Below the pieces are notes generated by a model. It was given only the letters and a program-made list of their open reading frames with translations. It was not told the DNA's origin and did not search any database. DNA of 8,104 nucleotides from Chitinophagaceae bacterium UBA2467 (GTDB taxonomy: Bacteria > Bacteroidota > Bacteroidia > Chitinophagales > Chitinophagaceae). How positions within the stretch are numbered: the stretch's first letter is position 1; the number at the start of each line of letters is the position of its first letter. Both the position numbers and the translations under genes were made by a program. Below are positions 1-5,904 of this stretch, piece after piece. The stretch is from contig DDPN01000159.1 of the NCBI GenBank assembly GCA_002342205.1, forward strand, positions 1 to 8,104, in the 5' to 3' direction.

Positions 1-430
1 AGAAGCGAGTGCCTACGTCTTGGATATCAAAAATTAAAACGTCAACCTCTTCAAGATCTTTTTTTGTAGGTTTTCTTTTTGCCCCATATAAAGAAATTAC
101 AGGAATACCTGTTTTTTCGTCTATATAATCACCCACTTTCTCACCTGCATCAGCAGTTCCTCTAAATCCATGTTCTGGGCCAAAAATGACGCGTATTTTA
201 ATGCCAAGAACTTGTAAGGTGTCAACAAGGTGTTTTTCTCCCACCATTGAAGTTTGGTTGGCAAATATGCCGACACTTTTTCCTTTTAATAAGGGGAGAT
301 ATTGGTCTAAGCGGTTAGCGCCAGGACTGATTGTTTGGGCCTGGGATGCTTTTTTAGCGTTTGTTTTTTGCTGACCATCTGCAGATATGAATCCTGCAAT
401 AAATAACACAAGTAAATAAGGCTTGAACAT
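1..430 (-). CDS. NamZ/DUF1343 exo-beta-N-acetylmuramidase, partial (C-terminus beyond left edge)
   Basis: This is the N-terminal 143 codons of a leftward gene that runs off the window. The protein opens with a hydrophobic signal-peptide-like stretch (residues 4-17, LLVLFIAGF inside it), so it is probably exported to the periplasm or cell surface. After a polar linker it shows family hallmarks: GKSVGIFANQTS (about 50-61), the GPEHGFRG block (84-91, with the conserved E86-H87 pair expected in the active site) and DIQDVGTRF at the visible end. These match the DUF1343 family, whose characterised members (NamZ of Bacillus and Tannerella) release N-acetylmuramic acid from the non-reducing end of peptidoglycan fragments. 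The family is usually about 400 residues, so roughly two thirds is missing. ATG at 430 is chosen because it gives a complete signal peptide. It is divergent from the FKBP gene. Family assignment is strong; substrate is inferred. Confidence 0.88.
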   Translation of the reverse strand, partial: MFKPYLLVLFIAGFISADGQQKTNAKKASQAQTISPGANRLDQYLPLLKGKSVGIFANQTSMVGEKHLVDTLQVLGIKIRVIFGPEHGFRGTADAGEKVGDYIDEKTGIPVISLYGAKRKPTKKDLEEVDVLIFDIQDVGTRF

Positions 431-503
431 GCGTAAGATTTGAGTATTGAAAATACAAAAAAGAGGTCGTAAAAAAATAAGTAATAGGGCCACTCAATTA
501 CAG

Positions 504-510
504 TACCTTG
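504..510 (+). promoter_or_regulatory. Candidate -7 box for the FKBP gene
   Basis: TACCTTG followed by C lies 17 bases before the ATG at 528. It resembles the Bacteroidota -7 consensus TAnnTTTG with one T missing. No TTG is seen at the expected -33 position. The 97-base gap between the divergent NamZ and FKBP starts must hold promoters for both; I found no good leftward match. Confidence 0.4.
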
Positions 511-527
511 CGGGTAAATTTTATAAA

Positions 528-983
528 ATGGCAGTAGTAAAATCAGGTGATAGTGTAAAAGTGCATTATCATGGCAAGTTGACGAACGGAGAAACATTTG
601 ACTCTTCTACCGGAAGAGAACCTTTGCAATTTAAAGTTGGAAGTGGTGCAGTGATTAAGGGATTTGACGACGGTGTTACCGGAATGTCCGTTGGAGAGAA
701 AAAGACAATTCATATTCCATTTATGGAAGCCTATGGACCACATAGTCCAGAAATGGTTATTGATATGCCAAAAGAGAGATTTCCTGCAGACATGGAAATC
801 TCTATTGGAATGCCGCTTCACATGAGTGATGGGCAGGGTAGAACATATCAAGTAACTATTACAGAAATTAAGGAAACCTCTGTTTTGCTTGATGCGAATC
901 ATCCCTTAGCAGGAAAAGATTTAGTATTTGATTTAGAGTTGGTTGAAATAGAGGGAGGTAGTTCGCTGATCATTACACCTTAA
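528..983 (+). CDS. FKBP-type peptidyl-prolyl cis-trans isomerase, SlyD-like
   Basis: This 151-residue cytoplasmic protein catalyses cis-trans isomerisation of proline peptide bonds and probably acts as a folding chaperone. The FKBP core is visible as VKVHYHGKLTNGETFDSS (10-27), the GAVIKGFDDGVTGM turn (40-53) and EAYGP (67-71). An insert-in-flap segment follows (about 72-120), and the SlyD hallmark LDANHPLAGKDLVFDLELVE lies at 121-140. Unlike Escherichia coli SlyD it has no histidine- and cysteine-rich metal-binding tail; it ends shortly after the core. The frame stays open upstream to a TTG at 447, but those 27 extra residues are basic and unlike the family, and a promoter-like box lies inside them, so ATG at 528 is preferred. 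There is no signal peptide. It is the first gene of a rightward run and lies 10 bases before peptidase T. Confidence 0.93.
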   Translation: MAVVKSGDSVKVHYHGKLTNGETFDSSTGREPLQFKVGSGAVIKGFDDGVTGMSVGEKKTIHIPFMEAYGPHSPEMVIDMPKERFPADMEISIGMPLHMSDGQGRTYQVTITEIKETSVLLDANHPLAGKDLVFDLELVEIEGGSSLIITP

Positions 984-985
984 CT

Positions 986-992
986 AAGAGGA
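986..992 (+). promoter_or_regulatory. Purine-rich ribosome binding site of pepT
   Basis: AAGAGGA lies just before the ATG at 994, in the 10-base gap after the FKBP stop. Its spacing to the start is very short (one base), so it is a weak Shine-Dalgarno candidate. The tight gap supports translation from a shared transcript. Confidence 0.35.
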
Positions 993-993
993 A

Positions 994-2259
994 ATGGATT
1001 TACTCTTGCAGCAGTACTCTTACACTGTGCGTGATCGATTTATGCGATATGTGCAGATTGATACGCAAAGTGATCCTCACAGCCACAGTTTCCCAAGCAC
1101 AGAAAAGCAAAAGGATCTCTCTTTGTTATTGGTGAACGAATTGAAGCAAATGGGTATCTCTGATGCCCATTTGGATGAGTGGGGATACGTAATGGCCACC
1201 ATTCCCGCAACAATACCGGAAAACGTTCCTGTCATTTGTTTTTGTGCGCATGTTGATACTGCTCCAGATTGTACCGGCACAGGTGTAAAGCCGATTTTAC
1301 ATCCTAATTACCAAGGACAGGATATTATACTTCCTGATGATACAACGCAGATTGTTAGCCCTGCAAAATATCCCTATCTCCAGCAAAAAATTGGGGATGA
1401 TCTTATTACTGCCTCTGGTACCACATTGTTGGGAGCTGATGATAAAGCAGGTGTTGCTATTATCATGGACTTTGCCCATTTTTTAATGACAAATCAAGGG
1501 TGTAAGCATGGACCTATTCGTCTGTTATTTACGCCGGATGAAGAAGTAGGTCGTGGTACTGAAAAATTAGATATAAAAAAGCTTGGTGCTTCATTTGGCT
1601 ACACATTAGATGGAGGAGAATTGGGGAGCTTGGAGTATGAGACGTTTAGTGCAAATGCGGTATCGATTCGTTTTAAGGGTGTAATTGCTCACCCAGGATA
1701 TGCAAAGGGGATTTTAGTAAATGCAATTAAAATTGCCTCTCACTTTGTAGAGCAACTCCCTAAACAATCATTGTCACCAGAAACAACAGCAGGTAGAGAG
1801 GGTTTTGTACATCCAGTGCATATTAGTGGGAATGCTGATCAGTCTGTAGTAGAATTTATTATTCGCGATTTTGACACCGACGAATTGAAAGTGAAACAGG
1901 ATTTTTTATACGAATTGGCTAAGAGCGTTTGTGCTCAATTTCCAGGATCAAGTTTTGACTTTGTGGTTACTGAGCAGTATCGCAATATGAAAGAGATAGT
2001 AGATGCGCATCCGCACGTAGTAGAGTTAGCGAAACGGGCCATTGAAAAAACTGGCTTGAAGGTGAAGACCGAAAGTGTAAGGGGTGGGACTGATGGTTCC
2101 CGTTTGTCATTTTTGGGACTCCCTTGTCCAAATCTATTCGCGGGCGAAAATGCCATTCATTCCAAACATGAATTTGTTTCTGTACAGGATATGCAGAAAT
2201 CTGTTCAGACCTTAGTAAATTTGGTAACAATAGCAGCACAACGTAGTGCTGACTCATAA
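994..2259 (+). CDS. pepT: Peptidase T (tripeptide aminopeptidase, M20B family)
   Basis: This 421-residue zinc aminopeptidase removes the N-terminal residue from tripeptides in the cytoplasm, in the late steps of peptide turnover. The length is close to the roughly 410 of E. coli PepT. All expected M20 dizinc-site residues are visible: H86 and D88 in CAHVDTAPD, D149 in LLGADDKAG, the catalytic E183 and ligand E184 in TPDEEVGRG, D206 in YTLDGGELG, and H389 in NAIHSKHEF. The inserted lid/dimerisation domain carries GVIAHPGYAKG (229-239). The N-terminal RFMRYVQIDTQSD (15-27) is also typical of PepT. No signal peptide is present. It starts 10 bases after the FKBP gene and ends 11 bases before the SPFH gene, consistent with one operon. 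The assignment rests on motif order and length, with no missing catalytic residue. Confidence 0.96.
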   Translation: MDLLLQQYSYTVRDRFMRYVQIDTQSDPHSHSFPSTEKQKDLSLLLVNELKQMGISDAHLDEWGYVMATIPATIPENVPVICFCAHVDTAPDCTGTGVKPILHPNYQGQDIILPDDTTQIVSPAKYPYLQQKIGDDLITASGTTLLGADDKAGVAIIMDFAHFLMTNQGCKHGPIRLLFTPDEEVGRGTEKLDIKKLGASFGYTLDGGELGSLEYETFSANAVSIRFKGVIAHPGYAKGILVNAIKIASHFVEQLPKQSLSPETTAGREGFVHPVHISGNADQSVVEFIIRDFDTDELKVKQDFLYELAKSVCAQFPGSSFDFVVTEQYRNMKEIVDAHPHVVELAKRAIEKTGLKVKTESVRGGTDGSRLSFLGLPCPNLFAGENAIHSKHEFVSVQDMQKSVQTLVNLVTIAAQRSADS

Positions 2260-2270
2260 ATTAAATCATC

Positions 2271-3218
2271 ATGCAATTTTTTAGTTGGTTATTGGAGCAC
2301 TGGTATTTACTGGTGTTGCTTGCGTTCTTTTTCTCCGGATTGTTTACAATAAACCAGGGTTACATTGGGGTTATTACAATGTTTGGAAAGTACCGTCGCA
2401 TTGTGCGTCCGGGTTTGAACTTTAAAATCCCTTTTTTGGAAGTGGTATTTAAAAAAGTATCTAGTCAGAACCGTTCTGTAGAGTTGGAGTTTCAGGCCGT
2501 CACAAATGATCAGGCAAATGTCTACTTCAAAAGCATGTTACTCTATGCAGTTCAAAATGAGCAAGAGGAAACCATAAAAAAAGTGGCCTTTAAGTTTATT
2601 GCAGATAAGGATTTGATGCAGGCATTAATCAGAACTATTGAAGGTAATATCCGCTCGTTTGTAGCAACTAAGAAGCAGGCAGAAGTATTAGGGTTACGCA
2701 GAGAGATTGTACAATATGTGAAAGTTGAAGTGGATCACTCTCTGGAAGAGTGGGGTTATCATTTAATGGACTTACAGATCAATGATATCACATTTGATAA
2801 ATTGATTTTAGATTCCATGAGTAAAGTGGTGGCTTCAAATAACCTTAAAGCAGCGGCGGAAAACGAAGGCCAAGCTTTATTGATTACCAAAACCAAAGCC
2901 GCGGAGGCAGATGGTAATGCGATCAAGATTTCTGCCGAAGCGGAAAAAGAGGCAGCACGTTTAAGAGGTCAGGGTGTTGCGCTTTTTAGGAAAGAAGTTG
3001 CTATGGGTATGACAGAGGCCGCTGAACAATTAAAATTAGCTAACCTTGATACGAATGTAATTTTATTCAGCATGTGGACAGAAGCCATCAAAAATTTTGC
3101 TGAGTACGGCAAGGGTAATGTCATCTTTTTGGATGGAAGTGCAGAGGGAATGGAACGAACCATGAAGCAGATTCAGGCGCTTATGGTTAAACAGGCAGGC
3201 ACAATAGAAAAAGATTAA
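2271..3218 (+). CDS. SPFH/band-7 (stomatin/prohibitin-like) membrane protein
   Basis: This is a 315-residue membrane-anchored SPFH-domain protein. One N-terminal hydrophobic helix (about residues 11-26, WYLLVLLAFFFSGLF) is followed by the band-7 start, NQGYIGVITMFGKYRRIVRPGLNFKIPF (28-55). The SPFH core runs to about 190, then an alanine- and glutamate-rich region likely to form a coiled coil (about 191-252, including KAAEADGNAIKISAEAEKEAA). A short C-terminal region contains LFSMWTEAIKNFAEYG. Proteins of this family form large ring or cage oligomers that organise membrane microdomains or regulate membrane proteases; which role applies here cannot be told. No protease gene of the NfeD or FtsH type is adjacent, so it is not an obvious HflK/HflC or QmcA partner set. 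It lies 11 bases after pepT and 38 bases before the ExbB/TolQ gene. Confidence 0.9.
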   Translation: MQFFSWLLEHWYLLVLLAFFFSGLFTINQGYIGVITMFGKYRRIVRPGLNFKIPFLEVVFKKVSSQNRSVELEFQAVTNDQANVYFKSMLLYAVQNEQEETIKKVAFKFIADKDLMQALIRTIEGNIRSFVATKKQAEVLGLRREIVQYVKVEVDHSLEEWGYHLMDLQINDITFDKLILDSMSKVVASNNLKAAAENEGQALLITKTKAAEADGNAIKISAEAEKEAARLRGQGVALFRKEVAMGMTEAAEQLKLANLDTNVILFSMWTEAIKNFAEYGKGNVIFLDGSAEGMERTMKQIQALMVKQAGTIEKD

Positions 3219-3244
3219 AAACGTTATTACTATACTTTTAGGAC

Positions 3245-3252
3245 CAATTTTG
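3245..3252 (+). promoter_or_regulatory. Candidate -7 box abutting the ExbB/TolQ start
   Basis: CAATTTTG matches the Bacteroidota TAnnTTTG box at all fixed positions but the first and ends 4 bases before the ATG at 3257. An alternative, TACTTTTA at 3233-3240, mismatches only at the last base. No clear TTG at -33 is seen for either. Read-through from the SPFH gene is equally possible. Confidence 0.35.
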
Positions 3253-3256
3253 CACT

Positions 3257-3964
3257 ATGATCCATTTTCTTCAAATCACAGAATCTTCACCCGCTAAAGC
3301 CACTGCTGTAGCAGGTGACATTAATAAAGATGGTTTTTTAAGCCTATGGGAATTACTCTCGACAGGAGGCTGGATAATGATTCCACTTGGGATCATGTTT
3401 TTGCTGGCTGTTTATGTTTTTATAGAGAGATACATGGCGATTAAGGCTGCAGGTCGAGTGGATGATAATTTTATGAACATTATCAAGGACCATCTTCTTA
3501 CTGGTAATATTGCTGCAGCAAAAAGTTTTACTAAGAACACAAACAACCCAGTTGCCCGTATCATTGATAAAGGGATACAGCGAATTGGAAAGCCGCTAGA
3601 TAGAATTGAAGCGAGTATGGATAACGTAGGAGTGCTGGAAATGTATAAGCTAGAAAAAAATCTTGCTGTGTTGTCTGTTATTTCAAAAGCAGCTCCCATT
3701 TTTGGTTTTGTTGGTACCCTGGTTGGACTTATGCAATTGTTTTCTGCAATCAACACAACTAATGAATTTGAGGTAGCAACCATTGCCGGAGGTATTTATA
3801 CAAAGCTGGTCACTTCGATTTCTGGTCTTGCTATTGGATTGTTAGCCTATTTAGGGTATAGTTATCTAAATACACAAATTGATAAAGCTAGCCACCAGAT
3901 GGAAGCGGCCTCTGCCGACTTTTTAGATATTTTACAAGAGCCAACCCAGCAACAAGTCTCCTAA
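3257..3964 (+). CDS. MotA/TolQ/ExbB family proton channel protein
   Basis: This 235-residue inner-membrane protein is the channel subunit of a proton-motive-force motor that works with the ExbD/TolR protein encoded next. Three membrane segments are visible: TM1 about 37-57 (GGWIMIPLGIMFLLAVYVF), TM2 about 135-165 (around KAAPIFGFVGTLVGLMQLF) and TM3 about 172-204 (around TSISGLAIGLLAYLGY). The family-typical cytoplasmic loop between TM1 and TM2 contains ARIIDKGIQRIG. The N-terminal tail, expected in the periplasm, contains DINKDGFLSLWEL (21-33), which fits the EF-hand loop pattern and is unusual here. The stop codon overlaps the exbD start by one base (TAATG), implying translational coupling. 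ExbB and TolQ cannot be separated from this sequence. No TonB, TolA or Pal gene is adjacent, so the energised partner is unknown. Confidence 0.92.
   Translation: MIHFLQITESSPAKATAVAGDINKDGFLSLWELLSTGGWIMIPLGIMFLLAVYVFIERYMAIKAAGRVDDNFMNIIKDHLLTGNIAAAKSFTKNTNNPVARIIDKGIQRIGKPLDRIEASMDNVGVLEMYKLEKNLAVLSVISKAAPIFGFVGTLVGLMQLFSAINTTNEFEVATIAGGIYTKLVTSISGLAIGLLAYLGYSYLNTQIDKASHQMEAASADFLDILQEPTQQQVS
3317..3355 (+). other. EF-hand-type calcium loop sequence in the ExbB/TolQ N-terminus
   Basis: Codons 21-33 of the ExbB/TolQ protein read DINKDGFLSLWEL. Positions 1, 3, 5, 6, 8, 9, 12 and 13 of the loop are D, N, D, G, L, S, E and L, which satisfy the standard EF-hand signature. The preceding glycine gives GDINKDG, also reminiscent of dockerin calcium loops. 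That calcium is bound is an inference; a chance match in a variable tail is possible. Confidence 0.55.
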
Positions 3965-4362
3965 TGCGATTCAGAAAAAAGCGCACCCAAGAATCTGAAG
4001 TCTTTACCGACTCGTTGAATGATATCCTATTCATTCTGCTGATGTTTTTTTTGATCGTAGCTACCTTGGCTAATCCAAATGTCATCAAAGTGGGTTTGCC
4101 AAAAGGAACAAGGGATACAAAGGCAAAGCAGCAGATTATGGTTTCTATTGACAAGAATCAACAATTTTATATAGGGACTACTCCTATTTCCTCTTCTGGG
4201 TTTGATTCATCCTTAGCGGCAGAAATTGCAAGGTTTCGTACACAAACGGATACACCTACAGTGGTTATTAATGCTGACACAACTGCTTTTTATGGCGAGG
4301 TCTATCGTATTATGTTGCTAGCGAAAAAAGAGAAGGCAAAAGTGGTGGCAAGAATTGATTAG
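3964..4362 (+). CDS. ExbD/TolR family biopolymer transport protein
   Basis: This 132-residue protein is the rotor/stator-type partner of the ExbB/TolQ channel. A short basic cytoplasmic tail (RFRKKR) leads into one membrane helix (about 18-36, within SLNDILFILLMFFLIVATL). D20 is the single charged residue in that helix and corresponds to the proton-carrying aspartate of ExbD and TolR. The remainder is a small periplasmic domain with the usual QQIMVSIDKNQQFYIG strand region and a C-terminal block, INADTTAFYGEVYRIMLLAKK. Length is normal for the family. Its ATG overlaps the exbB/tolQ stop by one base. Only one ExbD copy is present, whereas many Bacteroidota TonB loci have two. Its TAG stop overlaps the convergent prmC stop by 4 bases (TTAG), leaving no room for a terminator between them. 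Confidence 0.92.
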   Translation: MRFRKKRTQESEVFTDSLNDILFILLMFFLIVATLANPNVIKVGLPKGTRDTKAKQQIMVSIDKNQQFYIGTTPISSSGFDSSLAAEIARFRTQTDTPTVVINADTTAFYGEVYRIMLLAKKEKAKVVARID

Positions 4363-5213
4363 TTGTGCCAAGCTCGGATCATCCTTTTTTTCCCTTGCAT
4401 ATCTTGTTTTACTTCTCCCTGTAGGCCATTTTCTTCCAGTAGTGTTATTAACTCATCTGCATACAGGGGATTGATTTCAAAAAACAGTTGTCCCGTCTTG
4501 CTTCGCTTTTGTAAAAACAGGGCAGTGATTTTCCTATAGTAATCCAGGGGATCATGGGTGGGGGCAAAAAGTGCCAGGGAGGGTTCGTGGTAACGAACTT
4601 GGTTAGCTAGTTCATTGATTTCTTTTTCAGTGATATAGGGCGGATTGCTGATTATAAAATCAAATTCAGGTAAGCTTTTCCATTTTGATTCGTCAAACAA
4701 ATCCATGTGCAAAAACTCGATGGCTGTTCCTAATTGTTGTGCGTTATTACGGGCCTGTTTAATTGCTTCTTGGCTTTTTTCCATAGCCCACACCGAAGCG
4801 GCTTTCATTCTTCTTTTTAAAGCGATTGCAATACATCCACTTCCTGTTCCAACATCTAATAAACGTAATTCTTGCACTGGGAAACGGCAATGGCTGATGA
4901 CCCATTCAACTAGTTCCTCAGTCTCTGGTCTCGGTATTAGCACGCCCGGTCCTACTTCAAACCGTAAGTTGCAAAACCAGGCTTCGCCCAAAATATATTG
5001 GAGTGGTTCTTCTTTTTTTAATCTATTGATTTGTTGTGTCAGCGTTCCTATACTTTTTTCAGCAAGGTTCAATCGTTGAATTTTAAACCAATCTTTAGGT
5101 TCAGATTTTAATTGAAAAAGCAATAACTCTTTGGCAATCGCTGCGCATTCTTCCTGATCATATTGATCAGCTATTTCTTGTAAGATCCATTTTGCAGCCT
5201 CTTGAACAGTCAT
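4359..5213 (-). CDS. prmC: Peptide chain release factor N5-glutamine methyltransferase
   Basis: This 284-residue cytoplasmic enzyme uses S-adenosylmethionine to methylate the glutamine of the GGQ motif of release factors RF1 and RF2, improving translation termination. The N-terminal helical domain (about 1-75) precedes PLQYILGEAWFCNLRF (70-85) and the signature GVLIPRPETEELVEWV (90-105). The SAM-binding motif I is LLDVGTGSGCIAIAL (118-132), and the substrate-binding NPPY motif is N190-Y193 in FDFIISNPPYITEKE. These features in this order separate PrmC from the ribosomal-protein methyltransferase PrmB, which shares NPPY. Length fits the family. The release-factor gene prfA, a frequent neighbour in other bacteria, is not in this window. 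The ATG at 5213 lies 4 bases after a -7 box, suggesting a nearly or fully leaderless transcript. Confidence 0.95.
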   Translation of the reverse strand: MTVQEAAKWILQEIADQYDQEECAAIAKELLLFQLKSEPKDWFKIQRLNLAEKSIGTLTQQINRLKKEEPLQYILGEAWFCNLRFEVGPGVLIPRPETEELVEWVISHCRFPVQELRLLDVGTGSGCIAIALKRRMKAASVWAMEKSQEAIKQARNNAQQLGTAIEFLHMDLFDESKWKSLPEFDFIISNPPYITEKEINELANQVRYHEPSLALFAPTHDPLDYYRKITALFLQKRSKTGQLFFEINPLYADELITLLEENGLQGEVKQDMQGKKRMIRAWHN

Positions 5214-5217
5214 GCTG

Positions 5218-5225
5218 CAAACTTA
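5218..5225 (-). promoter_or_regulatory. -7 promoter box of prmC
   Basis: On the minus strand this reads TAAGTTTG, an exact match to the Bacteroidota TAnnTTTG box. It ends 4 bases before the prmC ATG, so transcription would begin at or almost at the start codon. The -33 TTG element is not clear. The position also supports 5213 as the true start. Confidence 0.6.
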
Positions 5226-5260
5226 CAATGCTCAACAGCAAAACAGCCGTTTCTATTTGC

Positions 5261-5268
5261 TAGATTTG
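5261..5268 (+). promoter_or_regulatory. -7 promoter box of the YigZ/IMPACT gene
   Basis: TAGATTTG is an exact match to TAnnTTTG and ends 6 bases before the ATG at 5275. It lies inside the longer open frame that begins at 5212, so it argues for the shorter start. No -33 TTG is evident. Confidence 0.55.
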
Positions 5269-5274
5269 TTCCGA

Positions 5275-5904
5275 ATGCAAGGGTATAGTTATAAAACTAT
5301 TGTAAAAACGGGCAAAGGTGAATTTTCCGATCGGGGTAGTCGGTTTATAGGATATGCCTTTGAAGTGACTGGTCGATCTGTATTTAAGGAACGCTACCAG
5401 TCCATTGTTGATTTACATCCTAAGGCGTCTCATTTTTGTTTTGCCTTTCGGATAGGGTATGAGGCACAGGATTGGAGATGTTCTGATAACGGCGAGCCCT
5501 CTGGCACTGCAGGAAGACCGATTTTAGGCCAATTAGAAAGTTTCGAGTTGGTTAATGCAGCAGTAGTTGTTGTGCGTTATTTTGGGGGAACCTTATTGGG
5601 TGTACCCGGTTTGATCAATGCGTATCGATCAGCAGCTCAATTGGCATTGCAGCATGCGGGTATAGTAGAAAAACCAAAGCTCAAATTGCTGCAACTTGAA
5701 TTTGATTACACCTTGGAGCACGAAATATATCGCCTGGTGAAACAATTTTCGTTGTCCATTGAAAAATCTGAAAAGGGACTTTTCTCACAACTAACAGTCG
5801 GGGTTCCACTTCTACAATTAGTGGAGGCGAATGCTGCTTTTTCTGCAGTGAATGGGCTCACTTATCAAGAAGTTGTAGCTAATAAGGATAGCGAATCAAC
5901 TTAG
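5275..5904 (+). CDS. YigZ/IMPACT family protein
   Basis: This 209-residue cytoplasmic protein belongs to the UPF0029/IMPACT family, related to E. coli YigZ and eukaryotic IMPACT, whose biochemical role in bacteria is not settled. Visible hallmarks are KGEFSDRGSRFIGYA (14-28), KASHFCFAFRIG (50-61), SDNGEPSGTAGRPIL (70-84), VVVVRYFGGTLLGVPGL (97-113) and AYRSAA (116-121). A less conserved C-terminal ferredoxin-like domain follows (about 135-205). The frame is open back to an ATG at 5212 that would add 21 residues and overlap the divergent prmC start. I prefer 5275 because family members begin near the YKTI segment and an exact -7 box lies just upstream. The TAG stop overlaps the convergent dehydrogenase stop by 4 bases. 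Confidence 0.9.
   Translation: MQGYSYKTIVKTGKGEFSDRGSRFIGYAFEVTGRSVFKERYQSIVDLHPKASHFCFAFRIGYEAQDWRCSDNGEPSGTAGRPILGQLESFELVNAAVVVVRYFGGTLLGVPGLINAYRSAAQLALQHAGIVEKPKLKLLQLEFDYTLEHEIYRLVKQFSLSIEKSEKGLFSQLTVGVPLLQLVEANAAFSAVNGLTYQEVVANKDSEST

Noticed and set aside
447..527. Longer FKBP start at a TTG, adding 27 residues
   Set aside because: The extension is basic, unlike the family N-terminus, starts at TTG without a good ribosome site, and contains the candidate -7 box. ATG at 528 gives the normal SlyD-like start.
307..597. Minus-strand open frame of 96 codons spanning the NamZ/FKBP divergent region
   Set aside because: It is out of frame with the NamZ gene, which occupies the same strand with a clear signal peptide and family motifs, so it is a shadow.
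543..902. 119-codon antisense frame opposite the FKBP gene
   Set aside because: Its composition is that of a reverse-complement shadow (His-, Cys- and Asn-rich, no domain), fully inside a well-supported gene.
1967..2257. Antisense open frames opposite the 3' part of pepT
   Set aside because: No recognisable domain or start context; explained by the coding sequence of pepT on the other strand.
2271..4362. SPFH plus MotA/ExbB-like and ExbD-like genes as a Zorya-type anti-phage system
   Set aside because: ZorA has a long cytoplasmic tail and ZorB an OmpA-like domain. Here the ExbB protein is only 235 residues and the ExbD protein 132, with no helicase or nuclease gene nearby. They look like ordinary ExbB/ExbD proteins.
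4384..4391. T-run after the exbD stop as an intrinsic terminator
   Set aside because: There is no GC-rich stem immediately before it, and the sequence encodes the C-terminus of PrmC on the other strand.
5212..5274. Longer start of the YigZ/IMPACT protein sharing CATG with the prmC start
   Set aside because: The extra 21 residues do not resemble the family, would overlap the divergent start codon, and contain an exact -7 box at 5261-5268. It cannot be fully excluded.
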